Source of the DNA: Athalassotoga sp964433875
GTDB lineage: Bacteria > Thermotogota > Thermotogae > Mesoaciditogales > Mesoaciditogaceae
Length of the DNA: 17,291 bases
Assembly: GCA_964433875.1 (NCBI GenBank)
Contig: CAYSSO010000034.1
Location: 1 to 17,291, forward strand
Reading direction: 5' to 3'
Shown here: one piece after another, positions 1 through 6,434 of the stretch
How the letters are laid out: each line of letters starts with the position of its first letter
How positions within the stretch are numbered: position 1 is the first letter of the stretch
The notes under the pieces: model-generated
What the model saw: only the letters and a program-made list of their open reading frames with translations
What the model was told of the DNA's origin: nothing
The model's database searches: none
Made by a program: the position numbers and the translations under genes

Positions 1-274
1 TAAAAAAGGCCCATTTGTAGATCCAAAACTTATCAAAAAAATACAAAGTTTAAATGAAGCCGGGCAAAAACGTGTCGTAAAGACATGGTCAAGGGCTTCG
101 ATGATATTGCCGGATATGATAGGCCATACCATAGCGGTTCACAATGGAAGGAAACATATACCTGTTTACATAACCGAAGCAATGGTGGGACACAGATTGG
201 GTGAGTTTTCTCCGACAAGGCGCTTTGGAGGGCATACCGAGAAAAAGGCTATAAAGGGAGAAGTTAAGAAATGA
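1..274 (+). CDS. rpsS: 30S ribosomal protein S19, 5'-truncated by the window
   Basis: S19 sits in the head of the small subunit next to S13 and helps shape the A-site side. The reading frame enters at base 2 (base 1 is the last base of a Leu codon) and gives KKGPFVDPKLIKKI at its start, the S19 core motif normally found about six residues after the initiator Met. Only the first few residues are therefore missing. The later segments HNGRKHIPVYITEAMVGH and LGEFSPTRRFGGH are classic S19 signatures. The TGA stop (272-274) overlaps an ATG at 271, the first of two possible rplV starts. Identity is certain from sequence and from the following rplV-rpsC order; only the N-terminus is unseen. Confidence 0.96.
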   Translation, partial: KKGPFVDPKLIKKIQSLNEAGQKRVVKTWSRASMILPDMIGHTIAVHNGRKHIPVYITEAMVGHRLGEFSPTRRFGGHTEKKAIKGEVKK

Positions 275-288
275 CAGAGGTGAAATCG

Positions 289-756
289 ATGGCCGAAGAT
301 AAGAAAAGAGTTAAGAGATCCGTTTTTCACAGAGAAAGAAAAGAGTCCGCTCCCGAGCCGATACAGGCCATTGCTCGCGGAAGATATATCAGAATAAGCC
401 CTTACAAGGTGAGATCCATATTGAATACAATACGCGGCAAAAATGTGAGCCAGGCATTGCAAATACTTGAATTTGCCAATACCAAAGGCGCGAGAATTGT
501 CCAAAAAATTCTCAACAGTGCCATAGCAAATGCTCAAAACAATTTCAAACTTGACGTCGACTCGCTCTACGTTGCAAAGTGTATGGCGGACGATGCCCCG
601 AGACTGAAAAGGTTAAATCCAATGGCAAGGGGACGCGCTTCGATGATGCTCAAAAGGCTTTCACACATAACCGTTGTTGTAAGGGATAGGTCAAAGGAAG
701 AGACATTAAAATCGTCTAAAGTTGAACCTGCGACAACAGAGAGCGAGGTGCAATGA
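289..756 (+). CDS. rplV: 50S ribosomal protein L22
   Basis: L22 binds 23S rRNA and its long beta-hairpin lines the peptide exit tunnel. The core is clear: AIARGRYIRISPYKVRSI, the IRGKNVSQALQIL segment, and the hairpin region NPMARGRASMMLKRLSHI. The protein has a basic, charged N-terminal stretch before the core and a hydrophilic tail ending ESEVQ, making it longer than the roughly 110-residue E. coli protein. I chose the ATG at 289 (155 residues) because GAGGTGA at 277-283 is a seven-base Shine-Dalgarno match five bases upstream. An in-frame ATG at 271 overlaps the rpsS stop, has GGGAGA about nine bases upstream, and would give 161 residues; it cannot be excluded. Identity is firm, the start is uncertain by six codons. 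Confidence 0.93.
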   Translation: MAEDKKRVKRSVFHRERKESAPEPIQAIARGRYIRISPYKVRSILNTIRGKNVSQALQILEFANTKGARIVQKILNSAIANAQNNFKLDVDSLYVAKCMADDAPRLKRLNPMARGRASMMLKRLSHITVVVRDRSKEETLKSSKVEPATTESEVQ

Positions 757-757
757 T

Positions 758-1402
758 ATGGGTCAGAAAACGCATCCAATCGGTTTTAGGCTTGGAATTT
801 CTCACGACTGGCAGGCAAAATGGTTTAGCGAAAAACATTATTCTGAATATTTGCTCGAAGATGAAGCGATAAGAAAAAAGGTGAAGAAAGAATACTACCA
901 CGCCGGCATATCGAAGATAAAAATAGAAAGATCCGGCAACAGAGTAAATGTGATAATAGTAACCGGCAGACCCGGCATACTTATTGGAAAGAAAGGCGCC
1001 GAGATAAACAACATAAAGAATCTCGTTAAATCTGTAGTCTCGTCGGAAAGAGAAGTGTCAATAAGTATTGAAGAAGTAAAAACGCCCGAGTTAGATGCAC
1101 AATTAACGGCAGAGTTCATTGCCGGTAGAATTGAAAAGAGGGCTTCTTACAAAAGAACGATGAAAAGAAGCATTCAATTTGCCCTTAAGAAGGGAGCCCT
1201 CGGTGTTAAAACGATGGTTGGAGGAAGAATAAACGGAGCTGAAATAGCCAGAAGCGAATGGTACAGGGAAGGAAGAGTCCCTCTCCAAACTTTGAGAGCG
1301 CACGTAGATTACGGATTCGCGATAGCAAAGACGAAATATGGAGTGCTCGGGGTTAAAGTTTGGATCTTTACCAAAGAAAATTCGCCGGTGAAATCAGCCT
1401 GA
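758..1402 (+). CDS. rpsC: 30S ribosomal protein S3
   Basis: S3 is in the small-subunit head at the mRNA entry channel, where it contributes to mRNA helicase activity. The 214-residue product starts MGQKTHPIGFRLG, the almost invariant S3 N-terminus. A type II KH domain follows, with its GKKG loop at residues 77-80 inside TGRPGILIGKKGAEI. The C-terminal domain carries GVKTMVGGRINGAEIAR and ends with GVKVWIFTKE. The start at 758 is set by this conserved N-terminus and by GAGGTG at 745-750, seven bases upstream. The frame stays open further upstream into rplV, but that extension lacks homology. It begins one base after the rplV stop, consistent with coupled translation. Confidence 0.97.
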   Translation: MGQKTHPIGFRLGISHDWQAKWFSEKHYSEYLLEDEAIRKKVKKEYYHAGISKIKIERSGNRVNVIIVTGRPGILIGKKGAEINNIKNLVKSVVSSEREVSISIEEVKTPELDAQLTAEFIAGRIEKRASYKRTMKRSIQFALKKGALGVKTMVGGRINGAEIARSEWYREGRVPLQTLRAHVDYGFAIAKTKYGVLGVKVWIFTKENSPVKSA

Positions 1403-1427
1403 CTCGTTGATAAGGAGGTTTGCAAAG

Positions 1428-1856
1428 ATGCTTATCCCTAAAAGGGTTAAATATAGAAAACAGCAGCGCGGAAGAATGAGAGGCTTTGCCAAAGGTGGCA
1501 CGGAGATAAACTTTGGAGAGTGGGGTCTGAAGGCGCTTGAGCCTGCATGGATAACGAACAAACAAATAGAAGCGTGCCGTGTTGCGATAATGAGAAGCCT
1601 TAAGAAATCTGGCATGTTGTGGATAAAGATCTTTCCGGACAAACCTGTCTCAGTCCACCCTGCCGAAAGCAGAATGGGACGTGGAAAGGGAAACCCGGAA
1701 AAGTGGGTATGCGTTGTCAAACCCGGCAAGATCATGTTTGAAATAGGAGGAGTTAACAAAGAGGTTGCCGAAGAAGCCTTGAGGTTAGCATCTTCAAAGT
1801 TGCCCATAAAGACGAAGATCGTCCAGAGGACTTCCTTTGGAGGTGAATCGCTATGA
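1428..1856 (+). CDS. rplP: 50S ribosomal protein L16
   Basis: L16 binds 23S rRNA near the A site and peptidyl transferase region and organises tRNA contacts. The 142-residue product starts MLIPKRVKYRKQQRGRMRG, the standard L16 N-terminus, which fixes the start at 1428. AAGGAGGTTT at 1412-1421 is a strong ribosome binding site upstream. Further signatures include KGGTEINFGEWGLKALEP, the basic RMGRGKGNPEKWVCVVKPG loop and EALRLASSKLPIKTK near the C-terminus. Length is typical for the family (about 136-144). The stop overlaps the rpmC start by four bases (ATGA), suggesting translational coupling. Confidence 0.97.
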   Translation: MLIPKRVKYRKQQRGRMRGFAKGGTEINFGEWGLKALEPAWITNKQIEACRVAIMRSLKKSGMLWIKIFPDKPVSVHPAESRMGRGKGNPEKWVCVVKPGKIMFEIGGVNKEVAEEALRLASSKLPIKTKIVQRTSFGGESL

Positions 1857-2083
1857 AGGCCAAAGATTTAAGGGAAATGACCATGGAGGAATTAACGGCC
1901 CTTGAAAGAGATCAAAAGGAAAAACTTTACAAATTGAGATTTCAACTCGAACTTTCTCAACTTCAGGATACGTCGCAGATAAAACAAACAAAAAGGGATA
2001 TAGCAAGAATAAAAACACTCATAAGAGAAAGAGAACTCGGTTTGACTCCCGTTAATTCGAATAAGAAGGGGAACCAGAAATGA
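1853..2083 (+). CDS. rpmC: 50S ribosomal protein L29
   Basis: L29 is a small helical-hairpin protein beside the exit tunnel and helps form the docking site for trigger factor and SRP together with L23. The product has 76 residues, beginning MKAKDLREMTMEELTALE and continuing with the second helix KLYKLRFQLELSQLQDT and QIKQTKRDIARIKTLIRER, the family signature. It is about ten residues longer than E. coli L29 because of a polar Asn/Lys-rich tail after LGLTPV. GGAGGTGA just upstream and the four-base ATGA overlap with rplP fix the start. Its own stop overlaps the rpsQ start in the same way. Confidence 0.95.
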   Translation: MKAKDLREMTMEELTALERDQKEKLYKLRFQLELSQLQDTSQIKQTKRDIARIKTLIRERELGLTPVNSNKKGNQK

Positions 2084-2370
2084 AAAAACATCTGATCGGT
2101 GAAGTTGTAAGCAACAAAATGCAAAAAACCGTTGTCGTGCTGGTAAAAGAAACCGGACGAGATCCAAGATTTGGAAAAACCGTTGTCAAGACATCAAAGT
2201 ACAAGGCTCATGATGAGAATAACGAATGCAACATAGGAGACATAGTCGAAATAGAGGAAACGAGGCCTCTTAGCAAAGAAAAGAACTGGAAGGTTATTTC
2301 AATAGTCAAGAAAAATACTCTAAAGGTTGAAGAGACACAGATAAGCAAGGAAGAAGGTGTTTCCCAGTGA
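2080..2370 (+). CDS. rpsQ: 30S ribosomal protein S17
   Basis: S17 is an early-assembling OB-fold protein that binds the 5' domain of 16S rRNA. The 96-residue product shows the expected GEVVSNKMQKTVVVLV strand, the RFGKTVVKTSKYKAHDE basic loop, and CNIGDIVEIEETRPLSK, the S17 signature. A charged tail of roughly a dozen residues (KVEETQISKEEGVSQ) extends beyond the usual end and carries no recognisable domain. The start overlaps the rpmC stop (ATGA) and the stop overlaps the rplN start region (GTGATG at 2367-2372). Identity is firm. Confidence 0.95.
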   Translation: MKKHLIGEVVSNKMQKTVVVLVKETGRDPRFGKTVVKTSKYKAHDENNECNIGDIVEIEETRPLSKEKNWKVISIVKKNTLKVEETQISKEEGVSQ

Positions 2371-2735
2371 TGCAGCAAGAGAGCATATTTAACAACGCAG
2401 ATAATTCTGGCGCAAGAAAAATTCTTGTCATAAGAGTACTTGGAGGCCCCAACAGGAAAAGGGGAACGGTTGGAGACGTCGTCATAGGAACTGTTAAAGA
2501 GGCCGTTCCTCACACAGACATAAAGAAAAGCGAAATAGTAAGGGCTGTAATAGTAAGGACAAGAAAGGAAATAAAAAGACCGGATGGTTCATTCATAAGG
2601 TTTGATGACAACGCCGCAGTTTTAATAGACAAAGAAAATGAACCACGGGGAACAAGAATCTTTGGTCCTGTGGCCAGAGAATTAAGGGAAAAAGGGTATA
2701 TGAAAATCGTCTCCCTTGCTCCCGAAGTGCTGTGA
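2367..2735 (+). CDS. rplN: 50S ribosomal protein L14
   Basis: L14 binds 23S rRNA at the subunit interface and forms bridges with 16S rRNA. The product has 122 residues with NADNSGARKILVIRVLGG, the GTVGDVVIGTVKEA strand, VIVRTRKEIKRPDGSFIRF and a C-terminus of the form LREKGYMKIVSLAPEVL, all typical. Two adjacent start codons, GTG at 2367 and ATG at 2370, differ by one residue. I chose GTG because family members usually have two residues before the conserved QQES/QxxT segment and because AAGGTG at 2354-2359 then lies seven bases away. The GTG overlaps the rpsQ TGA stop by four bases. Confidence 0.95.
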   Translation: MMQQESIFNNADNSGARKILVIRVLGGPNRKRGTVGDVVIGTVKEAVPHTDIKKSEIVRAVIVRTRKEIKRPDGSFIRFDDNAAVLIDKENEPRGTRIFGPVARELREKGYMKIVSLAPEVL

Positions 2736-2744
2736 GGTGGAAAT

Positions 2745-3077
2745 ATGAAAAGGCACACTCTGAATATACGAAAAGATGACACCGTTGTTGTTTTAAGCGG
2801 CGAAGATAAAGGAAAAAGGGGAAAGGTTATAAAGGTACTTCCAGATCAGGGAAAGGTCATAGTTCAAGGAGTTCATATGATAAAGAAGCACCAAAGGCCT
2901 ACCGCATCAGTTAGAGAGGGAGGAATCGTTGAAAGAGAAGCCCCTATTTATGAATCTAAATTGATGGTAGTCTGCCCTAACTGTGGTTCTCCAACACGCA
3001 TTTCACACAAGAAGACCGAGGATGGAACGAACGTAAGAATATGCAAAAAGTGTGGAGAAATCATCGATAAGATCTGA
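2745..3077 (+). CDS. rplX: 50S ribosomal protein L24, zinc-ribbon form
   Basis: L24 starts large-subunit assembly by binding the 5' end of 23S rRNA. Residues about 5-40 form a KOW domain (DDTVVVLSGEDKGKRGKVI). The C-terminal part holds a four-cysteine motif, C77/C80 (VVCPNCGSPTR) and C100/C103 (RICKKCGEI), expected to bind zinc. E. coli L24 lacks these cysteines, while many Gram-positive and thermophilic bacteria keep them. The 110-residue length is normal for this form. GAGGTGG (2734-2740), overlapping the rplN stop, precedes the ATG at 2745 by a good distance. Confidence 0.96.
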   Translation: MKRHTLNIRKDDTVVVLSGEDKGKRGKVIKVLPDQGKVIVQGVHMIKKHQRPTASVREGGIVEREAPIYESKLMVVCPNCGSPTRISHKKTEDGTNVRICKKCGEIIDKI

Positions 3078-3095
3078 TGCGAGAGGAGGAATAAA

Positions 3096-3641
3096 ATGTC
3101 TGTTGCTTTAAAAGAGATATATGAAAAAGAGGTTGTACCCTTTTTCATGAAAGAACTTGGATACAAGAATAAACTCGCAGTTCCGAAAGTAAATAAGGTT
3201 ATATTGAATATGGGTATTGGCGAAGGAGCGAGAAATCAGGCAATAATCGATAAACATCTTCAGGAACTTACGAATATCGCCGGACAGAAGGCAGTTATTA
3301 CAAAGGCAAAGAAAAGCGTTTCTAACTTCAAAATAAGGCAGGGTATGCCTGTCGGAATAAAGGTTACCCTAAGAGGAGAAAGAATGTATAACTTTCTCTA
3401 CAAATTTTTCAACATAGCGATGCCAAAGATCCGTGATTTCAAAGGAGTTAATCCTAATTCCTTCGATGGAAGGGGAAACTTCTCTATGGGATTGTCAGAG
3501 CAAACTATCTTCCCTGAGATAACAGGTGAAATTTCGAGAATTCAGGGAATGGATATCATTATAGTTACGACGGCAAAAACGGACAGAGAAGCGAGATACC
3601 TTTTAGAAAAACTTGGCATGCCATTTAGCAAGAATTCTTAA
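3096..3641 (+). CDS. rplE: 50S ribosomal protein L5
   Basis: L5 is in the central protuberance, binds 5S rRNA with L18, and touches P-site tRNA. The 181-residue product has family landmarks in order: KEIYEKEVVPFFMKELGY, the NMGIGEGARNQ strand, AGQKAVITKAKKSVSNFKIR, GMPVGIKVTLRG, PKIRDFKGVNPNSFDGRGN and GLSEQTIFPEI. Length matches the family (about 179-184). The ribosome binding site GAGAGGAGGA ends six bases before the ATG. It is followed 13 bases later by rpsN, the usual spc-operon order. Confidence 0.97.
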   Translation: MSVALKEIYEKEVVPFFMKELGYKNKLAVPKVNKVILNMGIGEGARNQAIIDKHLQELTNIAGQKAVITKAKKSVSNFKIRQGMPVGIKVTLRGERMYNFLYKFFNIAMPKIRDFKGVNPNSFDGRGNFSMGLSEQTIFPEITGEISRIQGMDIIIVTTAKTDREARYLLEKLGMPFSKNS

Positions 3642-3654
3642 GGAGAGTGATGAA

Positions 3655-3840
3655 ATGGCCCGCAAAGCACTTATAAATAAAGCAAATGCAAAGCCTAAAT
3701 ACAAGACTCGCCAGTACACAAGATGCAAGATATGTGGAAGGCCCCATTCTGTCTCGAGAGAACTGGGCATCTGCAGGCTTTGCTTCAGGAAATTAGCCTT
3801 AGAGGGAAAACTTCCTGGGATCAAAAAAGCCAGTTGGTAA
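3655..3840 (+). CDS. rpsN: 30S ribosomal protein S14, type Z (zinc-binding)
   Basis: S14 is a small protein of the 30S head. This is the short 61-residue C+ form: MARKALINKANAKPKYKTR, then C24-x2-C27 (CKICGRPH) and C40-x2-C43 (CRLCFRK), ending GIKKASW. The four cysteines are expected to hold one zinc ion. The Zn-independent paralogue of many bacteria is about 100 residues. The start at 3655 follows AAGGAGAGTGA and matches the conserved MARKA N-terminus; upstream in-frame codons read into the end of rplE and are not credible. Sits between rplE and rpsH as expected. Confidence 0.97.
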   Translation: MARKALINKANAKPKYKTRQYTRCKICGRPHSVSRELGICRLCFRKLALEGKLPGIKKASW

Positions 3841-3852
3841 GGATGTGATAAG

Positions 3853-4266
3853 ATGTATACAGATACTATAGCCGATATGCTTACAAGAATAAGAAACGCG
3901 AATATGGTCTACAAAGAGGTTGTAGATGTGCCTGCATCCAACATAAAAAAGGCCATACTCGACATTCTTAAAAGAGAAGGATTTATAAAAGATTACAAAT
4001 ACATAGAGGATGGCAAACAGGGCGTATTGAGGATTTTCATGAAGTATTCCGGTCAGAAAAGAACAAAGGTAAGGACTATAAATTCTATAGTAAGAGTTTC
4101 CCACGCCGGAAGAAGAATATACGTCTCGAAAGACAAATTGCCAGTTGTCAACAGTGGCCTTGGAATAGCCATAATCTCCACTTCCAATCCGGAAAAACCA
4201 ATTGTCACGGACAAAGAAGCACGCGCGCTCGGAATCGGTGGAGAAGTCATAGCTTACGTGTGGTAA
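3853..4266 (+). CDS. rpsH: 30S ribosomal protein S8
   Basis: S8 binds the central domain of 16S rRNA and in several bacteria also represses its own operon by binding an rRNA-like site on the mRNA. The 137-residue protein begins MYTDTIADMLTRIRNAN and ends KEARALGIGGEVIAYVW, the S8 C-terminal signature. The ISTSNP segment just before it corresponds to the conserved STSKG strand. Length is typical. I did not find an obvious S8 target structure near rplE, where it is known in E. coli, so autoregulation here is unproven. Confidence 0.97.
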   Translation: MYTDTIADMLTRIRNANMVYKEVVDVPASNIKKAILDILKREGFIKDYKYIEDGKQGVLRIFMKYSGQKRTKVRTINSIVRVSHAGRRIYVSKDKLPVVNSGLGIAIISTSNPEKPIVTDKEARALGIGGEVIAYVW

Positions 4267-4279
4267 GCGGAGGTGTGAA

Positions 4280-4834
4280 ATGTCGAGACTTATAAGAAAA
4301 CCGATAGAAATTCCAAAGGGTGTTGAGGTAAAGATAGATCCAAATACCATAACCGTGAAAGGGCCTCTCGGTCAACTTTCTATGAACTATCTTTTCGTTG
4401 ATTTCAAGATAGACGGCAACAAAATATGGGTTTCTGAAAAGGAAAACCTTGATCTCCCTCCGCGGGTAATGAAGAAGAACAGAGCGATAATCGGAACAAG
4501 ATGGGCGCTCCTTAGGAACATGATCGAAGGTGTAACCAAGGGATTTCAAAAAGAACTTGAAGTTGAGGGTGTTGGGTACAGAGCGCAACTTCAGGGTAAA
4601 TCTTTGATCCTTAACCTTGGCTACATTCAGCCAGTCAAACTCGATCCACCGCAGGGAATAACGGTAGAAGTGCCAAAGCCAAATCAGATAATAGTTAAAG
4701 GAATAAACAAAGAATTGGTTGGTCAGTTCGCGGCAAAGATAAGAAAGACACGTGAGCCTATGGTCTTTGCAAAAGGTAAGGGTGTAAGATATGCCGGAGA
4801 AGCGGTAAGGCTCAAAGAAGTAAAGAAAGTTTAA
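4280..4834 (+). CDS. rplF: 50S ribosomal protein L6
   Basis: L6 lies near the factor-binding region of the large subunit and contacts the sarcin-ricin loop area. The 184-residue product begins MSRLIRKPIEIPKGVEV and includes the two duplicated L6 domains: TRWALLRNMIEGVTKGF in the first and VEGVGYRAQLQGKSLILNLG opening the second. The C-terminus KGKGVRYAGEAVRLKE is the L6 signature. GGAGGTG at 4269-4275 precedes the ATG by four bases. Spacing to rplR is 12 bases. Confidence 0.97.
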   Translation: MSRLIRKPIEIPKGVEVKIDPNTITVKGPLGQLSMNYLFVDFKIDGNKIWVSEKENLDLPPRVMKKNRAIIGTRWALLRNMIEGVTKGFQKELEVEGVGYRAQLQGKSLILNLGYIQPVKLDPPQGITVEVPKPNQIIVKGINKELVGQFAAKIRKTREPMVFAKGKGVRYAGEAVRLKEVKKV

Positions 4835-4846
4835 GGAGGTAATACT

Positions 4847-5218
4847 GTGATCCAGCCATTTAACAGAAAAGAAAAAAGAATAAAAAGGCACCTTGCCATA
4901 AGAAGAAGAATTCACGGTACACATGATGTTCCCAGACTTTCTGTTTTTGTAAGCGATAAACATGCTTATGCCCAGATAATAGATGACGACAATGCAAGAA
5001 CACTCGTTAGCGCTTCGACTTTGCAGAAGAGTTTGAGAGAAGCGCTTAAAAACAAAACATGGAATAAGGCGGCCGCGCGCCTTGTTGGGAAAGAAATAGG
5101 CGCTCGTGCAATCGAGGCGGGAATCAAAGAAGTCGTTTTTGACAGAAGCGGTTTTCGCTATCATGGGAGAATAAAAGAAATTGCCGACGGTGCTCGAGAG
5201 AGCGGATTGAAATTTTAA
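4847..5218 (+). CDS. rplR: 50S ribosomal protein L18 (GTG start)
   Basis: L18 binds 5S rRNA and carries it into the central protuberance with L5. The 123-residue product shows the basic N-terminus RKEKRIKRHLAIRRRIHGT, then PRLSVFVSDKHAYAQIIDD, and the C-terminal signature VFDRSGFRYHGRIKEIADG with LKF at the end. Length is typical (about 117-122). The start codon is GTG at 4847, chosen because AAGGAGGT (4833-4840) lies six bases upstream and no ATG in the frame gives the conserved N-terminus. Confidence 0.96.
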   Translation: MIQPFNRKEKRIKRHLAIRRRIHGTHDVPRLSVFVSDKHAYAQIIDDDNARTLVSASTLQKSLREALKNKTWNKAAARLVGKEIGARAIEAGIKEVVFDRSGFRYHGRIKEIADGARESGLKF

Positions 5219-5229
5219 GGAGGTAAACG

Positions 5230-5805
5230 ATGCCACGCGATCTTCAGAAAGACGATGAAGATAGAGAATTAAGAAGAAGGCCATTGGAAACAACTCAGGA
5301 GACAGAAACCGAATTCGAAGAGAATGTCGTAGAGGTAAGAAGAGTTGCGAAAGTTGTAAAGGGTGGCAAGAATTTAAGTTTCAGGGCCATTGTGGTTGTC
5401 GGAAACAGAAATGGAAGAGTTGGCCTTGGCGTTGCGAGTGGCCGTGAGGTTGTCGATGCCATAAGAAAGGCTTCGAACCTTGCAAAGAGAAATATGATAG
5501 ACGTAAATGTCGTCAACGACACAATTCCTCATACTGTTGAGGTCAAATTCGATTCAGCGAGATTACTTCTAAAACCCGCCGCACCAGGAACCGGTATAAT
5601 AGCAAGCAACACGGCAAGGCCTGCCTTGGAACTTGCAGGCATAAAGAATGTGCTTTGCAAATCTCTCGGATCCAACACGCCTCTTAGCATTTTAAGAGCC
5701 GTTTTTAAAGCCTTTGATGAGATAAGGCCACCAGAATATTACGCCAAATTGCGTGGAATATCTTTAAGGCAATTGTTCCATGGCGAGGAGGTTACAAAGC
5801 AATGA
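5230..5805 (+). CDS. rpsE: 30S ribosomal protein S5 with acidic N-terminal extension
   Basis: S5 lies at the mRNA entrance with S3 and S4 and affects decoding accuracy. The core begins around residue 32 (VVEVRRVAKVVKGGKNLSF), contains the VVGNRNGRVGLGVASGREV signature and the second domain LKPAAPGTGIIASNTARPAL, and ends with LRGISLRQLF. The product is 191 residues. The extra length is a roughly 30-residue acidic N-terminal segment (MPRDLQKDDEDRELRRR and an E/T-rich stretch) not present in E. coli S5. The start is well supported by AAGGAGGT ending six bases before ATG 5230. The stop overlaps the rpmD start by four bases. Confidence 0.96.
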   Translation: MPRDLQKDDEDRELRRRPLETTQETETEFEENVVEVRRVAKVVKGGKNLSFRAIVVVGNRNGRVGLGVASGREVVDAIRKASNLAKRNMIDVNVVNDTIPHTVEVKFDSARLLLKPAAPGTGIIASNTARPALELAGIKNVLCKSLGSNTPLSILRAVFKAFDEIRPPEYYAKLRGISLRQLFHGEEVTKQ

Positions 5806-5981
5806 AAGTCAGAATAGAACTCGTTAAAAGCCCGATTGGTTACAAATACGATCAGCGGCAGACTGCCAAGGCTTTGGGGTTAAGAAAGATGCACGATGCC
5901 GTTGTTGTAGAACAAACTCCTCAGATTCTTGGAATGGTAAGGAAGATTTCCCATCTTGTCAAAGTTGAACAAGTACAATAA
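5802..5981 (+). CDS. rpmD: 50S ribosomal protein L30
   Basis: L30 is a small surface protein of the large subunit. The 59-residue reading frame was found by eye: it starts MKVRIELVKSPIGY, contains QRQTAKALGLRKMHDAVVV, the L30 signature, and ends HLVKVEQVQ. Length fits the family (about 58-61). The ATG overlaps the rpsE TGA stop by four bases, and GAGGAGGT near the end of rpsE serves as its ribosome binding site. Its position between rpsE and rplO is the standard spc order. Confidence 0.96.
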   Translation: MKVRIELVKSPIGYKYDQRQTAKALGLRKMHDAVVVEQTPQILGMVRKISHLVKVEQVQ

Positions 5982-5993
5982 GGAGGAATTCGA

Positions 5994-6434
5994 ATGAAAC
6001 TTGAAGATATAACTCCAACGCCGGGATCGAGAAGAAGATCAAAACTTCTTGGAAGGGGAAGAAGTTCCGGCCATGGTAAAACCTCCACCCGCGGTATGAA
6101 CGGTCAGGGATCAAGAAAGAGTGGAAATGTAAGGACCGGATTTGAAGGCGGACAGACTCCACTCTACAGAAGATTGCCCAAGGGTGGATTTAAAAACGTC
6201 AACCATAAAGAATACGTTCCTGTCAATGTTGGAGATCTGAATGATTTTGAAAACAATACCCATGTTACCGTTGATCTGCTCATAAGAAGTGGCCTTGTAA
6301 GACAGATAAAAGATGGAGTGAAGATTCTCGGCAACGGGGAATTGAAAAAATCGTTAAAAGTAAGTGCAAATGCCTTTAGTGCTTCGGCGAAGGAGAAGAT
6401 AGAGTCTGCCGGCGGGCAAATAGAGGTGATATGA
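5994..6434 (+). CDS. rplO: 50S ribosomal protein L15
   Basis: L15 is a late-assembling protein that reaches deep into 23S rRNA through a glycine- and arginine-rich N-terminal tail. The 146-residue product begins MKLEDITPTPGSRRRSK and shows the characteristic GRGRSSGHGKTSTRGMNGQG stretch, then FEGGQTPLYRRLPKGGF. The C-terminal globular part carries KILGNGELKKSLKVSANAFS, followed by EKIESAGGQIEVI, the usual L15 end. TAAGGAGGAATT upstream is a strong ribosome binding site. The TGA stop (6432-6434) directly abuts the GTG start of secY. Confidence 0.97.
   Translation: MKLEDITPTPGSRRRSKLLGRGRSSGHGKTSTRGMNGQGSRKSGNVRTGFEGGQTPLYRRLPKGGFKNVNHKEYVPVNVGDLNDFENNTHVTVDLLIRSGLVRQIKDGVKILGNGELKKSLKVSANAFSASAKEKIESAGGQIEVI

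Noticed and set aside
4247..5293. Long open frame of 348 codons on the minus strand, opposite rplF, rplR and the start of rpsE
   Set aside because: It mirrors conserved ribosomal genes, has no recognisable domain, an aromatic-rich low-quality composition, and no ribosome binding site logic. It is a shadow of codon bias on the + strand.
5595..5600. TATAAT inside rpsE as an internal promoter
   Set aside because: No -35-like hexamer about 17 bases upstream (sequence there is GC-rich CCG repeats); expected by chance in this composition.
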